Counted from the first letter of the stretch, positions 35,560 through 48,638 are shown. The stretch is 64,000 bases of DNA from Cenococcum geophilum 1.58 (GCA_001692895.1 KV748243.1:813248-877247), one strand, 5' to 3'. Program-made: numbers and translations. The notes: generated from the sequence alone by a model not told the origin.

Positions 35560-36664
35560 CTAAATATTAAAATAGGACATCTATTTTCGGCTAAGGATTA
35601 TATTATAGGACCCTAGGTCTAGGATATAGAAACGAATACTATATTAGCGTCGTCTGTTAAGAGCGATATATAACTTTAAGACGTGGGTAACTGGCCGACC
35701 GGCTTAGCCGTTATAGCCTTTTACCTAAATAGGTTTCTCTAATCGAGTAGCTTTTGCATTTAGAAATTTAGCAATATTATTTATATAGGTAGTATTTATA
35801 AAGGTAAAGCTATTTGCTCTAGTGTTAATAAGGGTAGTTATATTTACTCTATATCTATTTTAAAACACTATATATAGAATAGTAAAATACTTTCTACCTA
35901 TTAACTAACTAAGATTAATTTCTTTAAGATTGATAGGGTACCCTAGGGGGGAGTCTTTCCCTAGGGCTCTTTTTTTCCTAACTTATTAGACGTTTCTCCT
36001 TCCTCTATCTCCTTAATATCACCTATATCCTTTAGCTCTAGGCAAGATAAAATAAAGTAACCCTTCTTATTATAGTTATAGCACGTAGCTAAGGTAGGGT
36101 TAATTAGAGTATTATAACGAGTACTAGTTAATGGTGTAGTACGTAGTTAGTTAGGCGAGGCTCGCTAGTGCGTAGATATAACCGCTTTTAGTATAAGGGC
36201 CGTTATAGCTTATCTTCCTACTCCAGCTCCTGTAGGTATAGTTAATAAGTTTTAACTACTATAAGCCCTTTTTTATCGATTAGAACAGGCGTTAATTTAC
36301 TTTAGTTTTAAGTTAAGTAATAGACAATAGGCTGCGAGTTTTTAGTAGGTTAGTAGGTCGTCCAAGGCTACCGCGATCTTCTCTTATAGTTAAACCATTA
36401 GCTTATTATATAGATTTAAATAGTAGTTCTTAAGGGGAACCTAGCCTTCGCCCGCTAGGTATAAGAATTAAATCTAGAACTTAGTAAAGGATTAGTTTAA
36501 CTTTATTATTAAGTTATTATAGTTATAACACGCGTTTTATGCTTTATTTGGGTTTATATATATAGCGGCTAAATGCTATAATATTTTATTAATAGATATA
36601 AAGTAGATAGGGGAGTCGTCCTCAAATTTGGCTTAAAGGTAACGTTAGGCATCTCCTATAGTTT
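35560..36664 (-). pseudogene. Element F: gag C-terminus, zinc knuckle and protease (RIP-inactivated)
   Basis: Homologous to element E near 31500-31600 (TTTTCGGCTAAGGATTATAT against TTTTCGCCCTAAGATTATAT). A zinc-knuckle relic on minus at about 36040-36100 reads CYNYNKKGYFILSC: the second Cys and the His are both Tyr, changes RIP produces. Gag-like sequence continues to 36664, where element G interrupts it, and resumes at 49003. Confidence 0.7.
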
Positions 36665-37034
36665 TATTATAGAGTAAATATAAGCAATAATAATATATAG
36701 CAAGGTAGATATTATTAAGCTATATATATAAACTGTATAAAAAGGTCAAGACGTTGCGTAAGGAAAGAAGGTAGGAAAATATGAAGAAAGGGCATATATT
36801 GTTGACTTAGTTGCTTAGTTAATATATATATAGGCAGAATAGGGTTTAGGTTATAGTCCTGGCAAAACTTAGTAAAATTTAGTAGAACTTAGCAGAATAT
36901 AACAGAATGCCGTAAATTGCCATTAGATTGCCATTAAATTACTATTAAATTGCTATTTCGCGGTTAATCTTTAATTACTAAGTTAGTAGAAACAGGTAAA
37001 TGTATGTAAGGTATTACGGGGGTATCCTATAATA
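36665..37034 (-). repeat. 3' LTR of element G
   Basis: 370 bp, TATTATAGAG...CCTATAATA on plus, RIPped against TGTCCCGTGACA at the other LTR's end. Confidence 0.88.
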
Positions 37035-37089
37035 GTACCCCCCCTTTAAACTTAAGCTTCTGTAAAATGGGGCTATAGTAGTTCTAGGT

Positions 37090-40000
37090 AAAGTTTATAA
37101 AAGTCTTCTACGGCTTATATAAGTCCTATAGAGTTAATAGGTTCCCATAAGGACTTAATAAAGCCTCTCTATTTTATAAGATACATATATTAGCGTTTCC
37201 GTTTATTATACTTAATATTATTAATTCTTTTAATAAAGTACTCGTTCTTACTATCCACTTTAACTAGTAGGGGAGGGTCTTATATCTATCTAGGCAGGGC
37301 GTCTAATACGGGGGTAGTAGGGTAAAGGACTAATATATAGAATACGGGGTAGATTTTAACCGTATTAGGGAGCTTTAGTTAGTAGGCATAAGGAGAGATA
37401 ACCTTTTTAACCTTATAAAGGCCAGCGTTCTTCCAATTAAGTTTCTTAGTACGTTGTTTTGTATTTAGATTTCTTATATCTAGCTAGACAAAATTACTAA
37501 TTTAGTAGGCTGGTGCTAGGGTTTATTTCTTATTTACTATAGCTTTATAGATAGATTAAGCCCATATTATTTTATTAGTAAGGAACTATTATAGTTCCTC
37601 CATCTTCTCTATAAATTTATTTACTTTTATAACTTATAAGGCGTAATAAGCGGGGTAAGAAACATTACTAAAGGGCTTAAAACCTATTTATAGGTGCTAG
37701 CCGTAATTAGTTAGGAATGGGGAGACTTTTATAGTTTCTAAGACGGAATTATTTACAGTAAACTCGGCAAATGTAAGCCAGTTAATCTAGTTATCCTATA
37801 AATACAACGTGTATATCCAAATATACTATTCCATTATAGTATTTACGCGTTTTATTTAGCTATCCGTTTCTAGGTAATATATAATAAATAATAGTGCTTT
37901 AATACGGAGTTAAGTAGTTAGTTCTTTTTAAAATGCTAAGATAAACTAGCTACCTTTATTAGAGATAATCGTTTTAGAGAGTCCGTAGAGTTTCTATATA
38001 TAATCTAGAAATAGTTAGGCAATAGTAGGTATTAATATATTAGGGCAGGCGATTAAGTATCTTATTTTAAATAGTTAGTCTATAACTACTATAATATTTA
38101 TACAGCCTTTACTCTTAGAAAGGTTAATAATAAAGTTAATTAAGATATCCTTCTATCTTTGGTCCGGAATAGGCAGCGGCTTTAAAAGACCGTTATACGT
38201 CTTATGCGAGGCTTTAGCTCGTCGGTAGGTATAGTAGCTAGAGATATACCTTTATATTATATTATGCATATTTAGCTAATAATACTCCTATTAGAGTAGT
38301 TTTAGGGTCTTTCCTTAGCCTAGGTAGCCGGCGACAGGTAAATTGTATACGTATTTAAGGAGTTTAAGCTTAAGCTTATTGTAATTAGGGATAACTAGAT
38401 AGTTTTAGTAATATAAGCGGTTTCTATAGGCTTCGCATTTACTTAGAAAAATCTTTTTAGAGCGTCTAATACCATCTTATATTAGCTTAAGCGTCTTTTA
38501 GATAAACTTATTATTTGGGTATTCGTTAACTATAATCTATTTAATTAATTAATTAGTTATTTTAAGGACGTATACTATAAGATCTTTAGTAGGAGGGTTA
38601 AATAGTTTAGGGCAAAGTAGGGTCTAATTTTAATAAAAGCGCACTTCTTCTAGGGCTAGCACGTCTTATAAATGTTGGGTTAAGGCATTAGGCTTCTAGC
38701 CTTAAACGCCTAGGCGGTATATAATTAAGAATCGGAAATAAAATAGATATTCTAACTAGCGGGCCTAATAATAACTTAGCTGTTTTATAGTTATAAAGTA
38801 CTATAGGTTCTTATAGTTGCTAAGGACCTTAATTAGAAATCCAGCGCCTTCTAGTTTAGGTTGCTATTATTTAAAACATCTAATAATAGCTAATAATTCC
38901 TTATCGTAGATCTCGTAGTTATATTTAGCTAGGCTTAGTTATTTTAAAAAGTATGCTATAGGGTATAATACTCTATCCTCGTTATATTAAGACAGGATGC
39001 CTCTAGTAACATAGTTAGATAAATTAGCTTCTATAACACTTATTCGGTTTAGGTTAAAGTATTAAAGTATAGGCGCAGTAGTAAATATAACCTTTAGATA
39101 GGTAAAGGCCTTCTTATATTCCTTATTAAAGATAAAGACTTTATCCTTTTAGGTTAAAGCTATAAGGGGTAAAACTAGGGCGGAGAAGTTATTAATAAAC
39201 CGTTAGTAGAAATTAGCAAATTATATAAAGGCTTTTACGTCCTTAACGTTCCTTGGTTCTTACCAGTTTATAATTACTTTAACTTTCTTTAGGTCTATTT
39301 ATATACCATTTATAAAAATAAGGAGTCTAAGGTATAGGACTTCTATTTTATAAAACTCGTATTTATCTATATCTAATTATAGACTAGCTCCGTGTAGGGC
39401 TTATAAAATAAAGTTAACGTGTTTCTAATATTCGGTTAGGTTATTACTATATATTAAAATATCGTTAATATAAGTAGTATAGAAGATGTCTAAGTAGGGG
39501 TGTAGGGTATTATTCATATAATGTTAAAACGAGCTTAGAGCATTTGCGAGGCCAAAGGGTATTACTAAGTACTTAAATAGTCTATATCGGGTATAAAATG
39601 TAGTAAGTTATTTATCCCCTTTTATAATATAGAGATAGTTAAATATAGAGATAATATTAAGCTTTGTGTAGTAACAAGCCTTACTTAGTTAGTTTAGCAT
39701 CTCTTATATTAATGGGATTAGATATTAGTTCTTAACGGTAACGGCGTTAAAAGCTTAGTAGTCTATATAAAAGCGTAGACCGCCGCTAGGTTTCTTAATA
39801 AAGATTATTAGTACGGCTATAGGCGATAAGCTTACTCTAATAAATCCTTTACTTAGGTTCTTGTCTAAATACTTTTATAGCACTTAGAGTTTATTTTAGG
39901 ATATTCTATATAAGGGTCCAAATCTAGGCTACTTTCCTTCTTTAAGTATAATCTTATAGTTATATAGTTAATATTCTAGTAGCTTATCGGCTTCCTTTTA

Positions 40001-41795
40001 TAAGAATATATCTAGGCAATAATAATACTCTATTAGTACCTTTATGGCAGGGTTAGTGTACTTCTTTAGTGCTAAGGCCTTTTTAATATCGGCTATCGTA
40101 ACAGCAAAGATTGTATACTTAGGTTTCTTAGCAAGTTGCGCTAGTAAGGTAGCTCTAATTATGCAGATATCTAAGGTGCTAAGCTCGCTTGGATTATCTA
40201 TAGTTTCTTATTTAGGTTTAGGTTTAGTATTAGGTACGGAGTTAGTATTAGATTTAGGTTCGGGTTCTTTAAGAATTCTTTTTATAGTGGAATACTAGTC
40301 TTTTTAGTATTTTTATATATAGAGCTTAAGCTTTTACTTAGCTCGGGGTAGTATAGTGCTTAGTAATAATTTATAGAATTTAGTAGTGTTTTCAGATCCT
40401 TAGTAGATATTGGTAGAATTCTTAGGCGTAGAGTAGGCATTAGTGGAAATCTTACGTCGGTGGAATTTAGTGGAATTCCTAGGTTAGTGGAATCTGGTAG
40501 ATTCCTTAAGTATAGGGTAAATAGTTATGGAAATTTTAGACTGGTGGATCGTAGTAGATTTTTTAGATTTTAGTTCTAGGTCTAAGCAGCGAGTTATAAG
40601 GCACTTTTGCTTATAACAGAAGGCGGTAAATAGAAGCTTAAGGTTGTCCTAATTAATAGTTACCTTATATAGCTTTATCTAGGGTTATTTAAGGATTACT
40701 AAGTAACCTAGGGTAGTAACAAAAAGTTTAATTAATTCTTTATAGTTTAGGTATTAGAGTTTTAGGAATACTATATGGGTAATATGGCCTAAAATAGTAC
40801 GTTTACTATTAAATCTAAATATATTAATATGCCGGTTAAAGGGGGTTAGGGTAAAACTATTATCTTATATAAAGATCTTATTAATAAATCCTATGCTGCT
40901 AGCTCCTATGTTAATTAGGATTTAAGTATTAGCCTATTAACCATTCTACTAAAGACGGCAGTTAATAGTTATGCTATAGTCCCAAGAGTTAGAGTTTATA
41001 ACGTTAAATATGTTTAATAAAATCCTATAGTAGAGCTGTTTTAGAGAGTAACTTAGCTCTAGGACCTTCCTTCTAGAGGTAATTAGGGTGGGGTTCTTAT
41101 AGGACATCGGCTATAGCTTCGTCCTTATAAATAGTGCTTATTAGATACAGGGCTAAAACTAGGTAAAAATTAGGGATAGTAACTAGAAGATTAATACGGT
41201 AAATAGCTGCTAGTATTAGCCGTTTATAATTCGTGTTTAGGTATAGGGATAGAGTAATAGTTAGAGAGGTAAGAGCTACTTTTATATTTAAAGTAGAGGC
41301 CTAGCTTAATACGTTGTTCTTATTTAAAGGACCCTAGTAGGGTATACCCTAGGGTCCTAGTGTCAATATCTATAGCGTTAGGGTGCTTAGGCTAAGATAA
41401 TAACTTAGTAAATATTTACGGGGTTGCCATATTATATCGTGGAGTAGGCTTCGGTATTAGGCGTAGTATATTATTATATCGTTTATTAATAACGTTTACG
41501 CAGGTATTAAGGGCTCTTAGTAGGTCTACGCCTATTAGGGAGGTTTTTAGTTTAGGGCTTAAGAATTTAATAAGGCTGTTAATTAGTACGGAGTTATTCC
41601 AGCCTGTTTCCTTTATATAATAGTTAAATTTGGAGAAGTATACTAGGAAACTTTTCGCTCCTTAAGTTATATAGTTTTATCTTTCTTTAAGCAGTAGCTT
41701 AGCGGTTTAGGTTACTATATATAGCTTTAAAAAGTACAACTAGGCTTTATACTAAGTTTGGCTAAAGCAGTTTAATAAGGTTAGCTATATCTCCT
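37090..41795 (-). pseudogene. Gag-pol of Ty3/gypsy element G (RIP-inactivated; gag continues at 48146-48600)
   Basis: Minus frame: gag from about 48600 down to 48146, interrupted by H, then 41790-40600; protease and RT at about 40600-39100; RNase H near 39100-38700; integrase at about 38600-37400. The RT box reads YINDILIYS near 39460-39490 (YxDD with the first Asp changed to Asn), followed by FAIQFANFYQQFINNF-like thumb sequence near 39200 and YDKELLAII in RNase H near 38910. No chromodomain could be read. Stops are TAA/TAG. The plus ORF at 40044-40298 is antisense of this gene. Confidence 0.8.
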
Positions 41796-41987
41796 TGTCA
41801 CGGGACGGGGCAGTGGCTATAAGACGTATGTATTCGAGGAGTTTACAAGACGTTGCGCGATCGATCGTAAGGGTCGAGGGCGTAAGGAGGTGATATACCT
41901 ACGCGTAGCTGATATAAGCTGTACGCGAGGTGTATGTAAGAGCACGGGGCTCTCCTATAGAGGCCCCTGCGGTGGGGTTCCGTAATA
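41796..41987 (-). repeat. 3' LTR of element H
   Basis: 192 bp. About a dozen transitions separate it from 47949-48140. Unlike the interior it keeps many CA/TG dinucleotides. Confidence 0.9.
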
Positions 41988-42135
41988 CTACCCCCCCTCC
42001 TATAAAGGCGGAGCTCCGGCGACGCTGTAGTTACTATATATATATAGAAGGGACACTTAAGGTATAGAAAAGAAGAAAAGGGGGGTATCGCTAAAGGCTT
42101 AAAATAACGTTATGTAATAAGGCTTGGTATCTAAG

Positions 42136-42186
42136 AATCCGACCAATTAGATAACTTTAACCGCCGGTTAAAGTTCCTGGATATCT
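42136..42186 (-). other. Shared ~51-bp palindromic 3' motif, element H copy
   Basis: On plus: AATCCGACCAATTAGATAAC, then TTTAACCGCCGGTTAAAGTT, then CCTGGATATCT. It lies between the pol end (about 42300) and the polypurine tract. This copy has the most intact palindrome core. Confidence 0.85.
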
Positions 42187-42289
42187 TAACGATATTCCGG
42201 TCACGTGATTGTACTTTACCGCAATCTAACGGCAATCTAACGGCAATTTGCCCCTATATAGTAATGTATAACGGTTTAACTCTATAAGG

Positions 42290-45200
42290 GCTCCTATAGA
42301 GGATTAGGTATAAAATCTCTGCTTAGGCCCGGTTTCTGTGGGTTTATATAGTGAAAGTTGCTGATTAGATCCTTTGCATTTTTAAAGTCTTTTTATAGTT
42401 GCCATTCTGGCTGGTCTATATTGAATCCTATATATATAGCTCTGTAGTAAAGCCGTCGTCCTCTGCCTTTACTAAAGTATTTAGAGTTAATAATTCGTTT
42501 AACGGTCCACTCCTTATGGTTCTTATCTTTATTCTTATCTCAGATTAGTACTAGTAGGGGTTTAGGCTATATCTACCCCAGTAAGGGGTTAGGCTAGTAA
42601 AGGTGTAGTAGCTATAGGTAAAATACAGGCTATATCCCGCGGGTGGCTAGGGTAGGCAGGAGCTCTAGCTTATATACGGCTCCCCTATTAATAACTCGTT
42701 TAATTAGGTAGGGGCCGAGGTTCTTATAATCGAGTGACTTTATAGGCCTCTGTATAGAGATATTATGTGTATTTAGCCATACCTAGTCGCCAACACGTAT
42801 CTTTGGTGGTGGCGTTTTATAACAGTTAGCGAAGTAAGCCTGCTTTACTTAAGCCTAGGCCATTTCTCCCTTGTAGTAGTTAAGTAGATTTTTTATACGG
42901 TCTATATGCTGGTCGGCAAGTAGCATCTTAAGGCGTTTTCTATATAGTAGTTTCTTATTAATAGGTTCTGGTAGTTCTATGCCGGATTAGGGGTAATATC
43001 CCTTGTTCGCGAAGAACGGGGTAAGTCCTATAGTAGTTAAGACGTAGTTATTTACTGCGAATTTACCTAATAGGAGGTGATCTATCTAGTTATTTTAACT
43101 ATAGGCGACTACCTATCGTAGGTACGCTTTTATGCTAGCATTAGCGTTTTCCGGTTGCCTAGTAGTTTTATAGTAAAAGGATGTAGATATCTTAACGGAG
43201 ATGCCAAGGCGTTAGCAGATTTGTCTCTATATATTAGAGCCGAACTATATGCCTTAGTTGGACGTAATTAAGTTAGGTAACTTATGTAATCGGTAAATTT
43301 CGTAAAGGAAGGCATTAGTAACGTCGCTAACGGCTATACCTTTAGTTAGGACGTAGTGGCGCTCTTTTATAAGTTAGTATATTATTATAAGGATGTTCTT
43401 ATAGGTATGGCCATATTGCTTACAGGGTAGTAGGTTAATAATAAAATCTATGGCAATATCTGCCTATTATTATATAGGTACTAGTAGAGGGTGCAGTAGT
43501 CCTTAGTACTTTATATTAAAGGCCTTAGCGCACTTATAACCGTAATAGGCGCCTATAAAGCGTTTAACTAAGTCTATTATTTTAGGCCAGAAGTAGTATT
43601 AGCTAAGAAGCTTATAGGTTCCTTTTTTACCTAGGTGGCCGCTTAATTAGAGGTTATAGGCTATTTGGATTAGTTGCTGTTATAGATTTTCTAAGTTAGG
43701 GATAAATAGACGGCCTCTATAATAGAGCCTGTTTTCTTTTACTTTTAAGGCTGCTATATTAATCTGGCCTAAGCTTTAGAGTTTAGTTAGCAGCGTATAA
43801 GCGCTAGCGGTCTTTGCGGTAATAAGTTAATGCAGTAATAGGTTAATAGAGGTGTTATATGCCGTAGTAATAAGCTTATTAATTTTAGAAGGTAATTTTA
43901 GTTCTATAGTATAGAGCTAAGGTATAGTTAGCTCTATTGTAGGTAGCATACCTAGGGCCAAATTCCATACTTTTAGGATTATCTATTATTAGAACTAGTT
44001 ATAGGGGTCATCTTTAGACTAAGGAAGGTCTTATAAGCGGCGTGTTAGGCTATTAGGCTTAGTACCTTATACTTCTGGCCTATATATAATTTTAAAGTTA
44101 AAACCAGAGAGGAACTCGTTCCAGCGTACTTGGCGTTAGTTTAGCTGTTTTATAGTTATAAAGTACTTAAGGTTGCAATAATCCGTAAGGACTTTAGTTA
44201 ACTAGTTAGGTTCTACTAAGGAGAGTTCTAGTTGGAATTCCTTAAACGCTTATATAATTGCGAGAAGTTCCTTATTATAGATCTTATAGTTATATTCTTA
44301 TAGTGTAAGCTTAAATAAATAGAATGCGACTAAGTAGAGGAGACCGTTGTCACCCATCTAGGAGAGGATGCCTGCGTTAACGTAGTCTAAGAAGTTAGTC
44401 TTAAGATAGAGTTATTGTCCTAGTATAAAGTAAGCTAGGATAGGTACTTTAGTAAAAGTATCTTTAAGGTCTTAGAATGCCTTCTTGTATTTAGGCGTCT
44501 AGATAAAACATAAATATATTTTTCTTCCTTTCACGGAAAGGCCCTTTATTCGTATTATTGTTATAAGTAGTGCTATAACACCTAAGAAGTTATATATAAA
44601 TTTTTAATAGAAGTTGGCGAAACTAAGGAAAGCTTATACGTCTTTAATGCAGTTAGGGGTTTGCTATTTAGTAATTATATATACCTTCTTAGGGTCTATA
44701 CAGATACCCTTAGTAGTAATAATTAGTTTAAGGTATTTTACTTCTATGACTAAGAATTCACACTTCTTTAAATTAATATAAAGTCCTACGTCCCTAAGGC
44801 GCTGTAGGACCTTTTAAACGTGCTTAGTATGCTTAAAAGGGTTATTGCTATAAATAAGTATATCGTCTAGGTACGCAGAGTAGAAGTCATTAAGGTAGTC
44901 CTATAAGGCGTTATTAATATAGCTTTAAAAGCTGCCTGGGCCGTTATATACGCTAAAGAGTATAACAGTATATTTAAATTGGCTAAAGCGTAATGCGAAT
45001 GCGGTTTTTTATTTATTACCTTCTCGTATTCGGAGGCAGTTAAAGGCGGCAATAATATTAAGCTTGGTATAGATTTTAGCTTAGCTAAGCCGCTTAAAAG
45101 TCTCACGTATAAGTGGTACGGGGTATTAGTTCTTAATTATAATAGCGTTAAGTCCTCTATAGTTAACGTAGAATTAAATACCTTTTCTTAGCTTCTTAGT

Positions 45201-47900
45201 AAGGAGAATAAGGGCGGCTGCTAGGGATATGCTAGGGCGAATAAACCCTTTATTAAGGTGTTTGTTAATATACTTTTTAATAACTAGAAGTTCGTTTTTT
45301 AATATTAGGTAGGGTCTCTTATAGAGTGGCGTTTTTCCTTATTTAATATTAATGGCATAATTATTAGGTTAATATAGGGGGAGTATATCTGCGCTCTTTT
45401 ATAAGTATATATTAATAAAGTTATAGTACCTCTTAGGGAGGAGCTTGCAGAATTCCTTATTAGTAAGTCCTTTTTTAAGCTTTATAAACTTCTTAAAGTC
45501 TAAAGGTAAAAGTCTATAGAGTTCTACGGGGGCATTGTTTTCTAAAAGGTCGACTATATCTATCCTATTACTNTAGAGGACATAGTCCTATTCTTTATTA
45601 AGCTTATATAGTTATAATTANGANGCTNNNGTAACGGTCCAGCCTTTNNTANNTACTATGCGGTAGAAGGCCGCGGCACTTANNTAGTAGTAGTTNNTTN
45701 TAGGTAGGGTAATAAGGGGTTCCTTAGGTTGGTATCCTAGGGAGTAGATAAAGGCGGCTAGGCTATATCCTAGGCAGGTCTCTCTACAGTATTTAGAGTT
45801 AAAGGTTACTTTTTTCTTTTTCCAGTTAATGGCGGGGTTGTGTTATTTAAGCTAGTTTATTCCAAGGATAATAGGGTAGTTAGTAAGTGGTGTAATATAG
45901 GCCTAGAGTTCTTCCTAGTGCCTATTTATATCTAGATGGAGTTATACTATGTAGGTAATCTTCTATACAGTATAACTACTATTAGCGAGTTATAGGGCGC
46001 GGGCTTTAGTAAAGGGTAAGGTAGGTAGGTTATAAGTACACATAAATTAGGTATTTATAAATTTATTAGTAGCTCCGCAATTAATTATAAAACGGCTTTT
46101 ATATTATTTTTTAGCAGTAGTTCCTATTACGGGTAAAACTATCTATTTCCGTCTATTTATCTTTACTAAGTTATCTATTAAGCAGGCCGATATGTAGATC
46201 CCCTTATTATTAGGGCGTCCTAACCTGCAACTTAGGGCTAGGACTTAGCGTTTTCCGTTTTTGTATCCAACTCTACTACTATTACTGCGTCTTCGTCTTA
46301 TACGGTAGTAGCATATAGCGACGTATTTAGTATTTAAGGTACTAGGTTAGGTGTTAGGCGGCGGCTACTAAACCTAGCTATTAGGCAGTTTAGGCTATAG
46401 CTATAATAGCCTTTTTAATAACATCTATAGTAACGCTTTAGCTTCTAGAGTAGCTCGCGTTCTCTATCTAATAGCTTTTGCAAAAAGGTTAGTATAGAAA
46501 GGTTAATATTAGGACCAGTAGTATTGCTTAGGGTAGTAGGCGTTAGTAGTTTAATAGGTCTGGAAGGCTTCTATAGGGAGGTCTTTAGGTAGGGGTTTGC
46601 AGTAGTAATCTAATTTAGTTGTTGTTCAATCTTCCGTATAGCTGCTACTATATTATAAATATTATTATAGTTATGGCTAGCGGCTGCGTAACTAAGGCGA
46701 TAAGTGACTTTTTTAAGGAGATCTTTTTAGTCTTTAGTATTGTCTCAGGTAAGGGCTCTGGTGTATTCCTAAAATTTAATATAGAACTCGTTAAATAATT
46801 CGGTAGGGCTCATCTTTAGGGCACGTAGTTTAGCTTAGTTGGTGGCTAGTAGGTCGTAGTCGCGGTATATTAGGTTAAGATTATTAAGGACTTCTTAGTG
46901 GGACTACTACTTTTAGGGGCTATTAGTCTCCTATTGGGCGAAGAGTCTATTAAATAGTGTACCCTTTATTCGCCCAATAATATAGCCAATTTTAGTATCT
47001 TCTGTAGGAAAAAGGTAGGCGCTCTAAGTTAGTTTCTCGCGGATTTACATCTTCTAGTAGCTATATTCTTTGCGGTTTCCCTAAAAAACTAGGGGATCAG
47101 GGTAATATATATTAGACCCTACGGTAGCAGCTTAAATTTGGTCGTTATAGCTTTTATTATTACTTTAGTAGGGGTTCCTATTAGGTAAAACTACTTAGCG
47201 CTAACTCTCTATTAAGCGTTAAGTAGGTGAAGTTACTAGGGGCGTAGAGACTTAAGTAGCGTTATATACAGTAGAGAGGTATCTAGCGTTGTTACGAATA
47301 TGCTTATTAAGCTGAGATTATAGGTATTTAATTATGCCTTTTCTTTTAGTAACTGTAGCAATAAGTACAATCTTAGCCTTCTTTAACTGTTAGACGTCGC
47401 GTTTAGACACGTGAAGGTTATCTTTAGTTTCTTAACGCGTGTTATTAGCGAGCGCCTCACAAGCTTATAGGTCTTAGATAATATCGCAATCTTAGGCAGT
47501 ACGCATCTCGGCTTATATAAGCTTTAGGTAGTAGTTCTATAGAAGGTAGTAGTATTTATTAGGTTTTTATGCTACCATTTTTATAAACGTCTTAGCGTCT
47601 TATATTTTAATTTTAATAGGTAGTAGCCCTTCCGCTTACTTGTTCGTAGTTATATAGTCAATAAAAGATAAGATATTATTAGTGTCCATCTTCTTAGGGG
47701 TTAAGGCTAGGGCTAATAAATTAAATTCTCCTGGGATTAATTAGCGTTGTAGGTTAAGTATAGGTATTGGATTATTCTTTAGGTTTAATATAGTGGCTAG
47801 TAAGGAATATTATCTTACTATTATGGGTTCCTTAGAAGTATAAAGTGAGGTAACTTATAGGCATGCTGCTTTTAGTAGCGCCTATAGTATTACAGAGACA
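42290..47900 (-). pseudogene. Gag-pol of chromovirus H (RIP-inactivated)
   Basis: Minus order: gag and zinc-knuckle region (about 46250-47850), protease near 45950-46150 with FIINCGATNKFIN (active Asp now Asn), RT with AYLDD intact at about 44862-44882, RNase H near 44150-44450, integrase near 42900-43700, and a chromodomain-like C-terminus (DSKYFSKGRGRRLYYRAIYI) near 42410-42480. One short stretch, about 44867-45106, is open in another frame and only antisense or frame noise. Most stops are TAG/TAA at Gln/Trp codons. Expected product: a single gag-pol polyprotein of about 1900 residues. Confidence 0.83.
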
Positions 47901-47937
47901 TAGAATTGGTTATAGGCTAGGTGTTGGTGGTAAAAAG

Positions 47938-47946
47938 GCGCAACGT
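47938..47946 (-). promoter_or_regulatory. Self-primer binding site of element H
   Basis: On minus, ACGTTGCGC starts 2 nt after the 5' LTR and is the exact reverse complement of GCGCAACGT in the LTR on minus (plus 48003-48011). Confidence 0.7.
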
Positions 47947-47948
47947 AA

Positions 47949-48140
47949 TATCATGGGACGGGGCAGTGGCTACAAGACGTATGTATTCGAGGAGTCTACA
48001 AGACGTTGCGCGATCGATCGTAAGGGTCGAGGGCGTAAGGAGGTGATATACCTACGCGTAGCTGACATAAGCTGTACGCGAGGTGTACGCAAGAGCACGG
48101 GGCTCTCCTATGGAGGCCCCTGCGGTGGGGTTCCGTGACA
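47949..48140 (-). repeat. 5' LTR of element H
   Basis: 192 bp ending TTCCGTGACA on plus, followed by the target duplicate CTCCT. The small plus ORF across it (47863-48138) is not a gene. Confidence 0.9.
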
Positions 48141-48629
48141 CTCCTTTTAGTTAACTTAGGGCGTAATAGAGTTAGTTAGCTTTAATTAGGTAATGGTTAG
48201 CATTACTAATTAGCTTATTTTTAAGCTGACTTAAAAATAATTAGAGCTCTTATTATTTACTAGTAAATACTAAGGGATCTAGTAGTTATTTAAATTGTTT
48301 TAGTATAGTAGTCAGCTTAGGGTAAGTGGCTATTATAGGTTTAGGGTTCGCGTTCCGCGTATTTATCTCCGGAGATAGCGTTTAGTCTTAAGGTCCTAAA
48401 GTGGGCATCTTAAGGGTACGGACTTCTTCTTAAAGGTCCTTAATTAATTGCTAGTATTATACTTCTTATTTAGCTTATTATTAATTTAAAGTGGCTTAGT
48501 TTTATTTAAGGGCGTCTATAAAAGACTTCTATATTCCTACTAATTGTTCTTAAAGTGCGGATATAATACCGGCGGCTGTTATAGGGGCTTTAGGTTTGTT
48601 CTATATGTTAATAATAGTATAGGTAGTTA

Positions 48630-48638
48630 ACGTAACGT
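48630..48638 (-). promoter_or_regulatory. Probable self-primer binding site of element G
   Basis: On minus ACGTTACGT begins 2 nt after the 5' LTR. The better LTR copy carries ACGTTGCGT on plus at 36751-36759, i.e. ACGCAACGT on minus: complementary except one position explained by a RIP transition. Confidence 0.5.

Larger units (their letters stand above)
41796..48140 (-). mobile_element. Ty3/gypsy chromovirus H (6345 bp), inserted in element G
   Basis: Two 192-bp LTRs with perfect TGTCACGG...CCGTGACA ends in the better copy, target duplicate CTCCT at 41791-41795 and 48141-48145, minus orientation from the polypurine tract at 41988-42010. As the innermost element of the nest it is the youngest of F-G-H. 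Scattered N calls at 45573-45700. Confidence 0.93.

Noticed and set aside
40044..40298. 84-residue plus-strand ORF
   Set aside because: Antisense to gag-pol of element G, with no domain.
47863..48138. 91-residue plus-strand ORF spanning an LTR
   Set aside because: It covers the 5' LTR of element H and its leader, and the frame breaks in the sister LTR.
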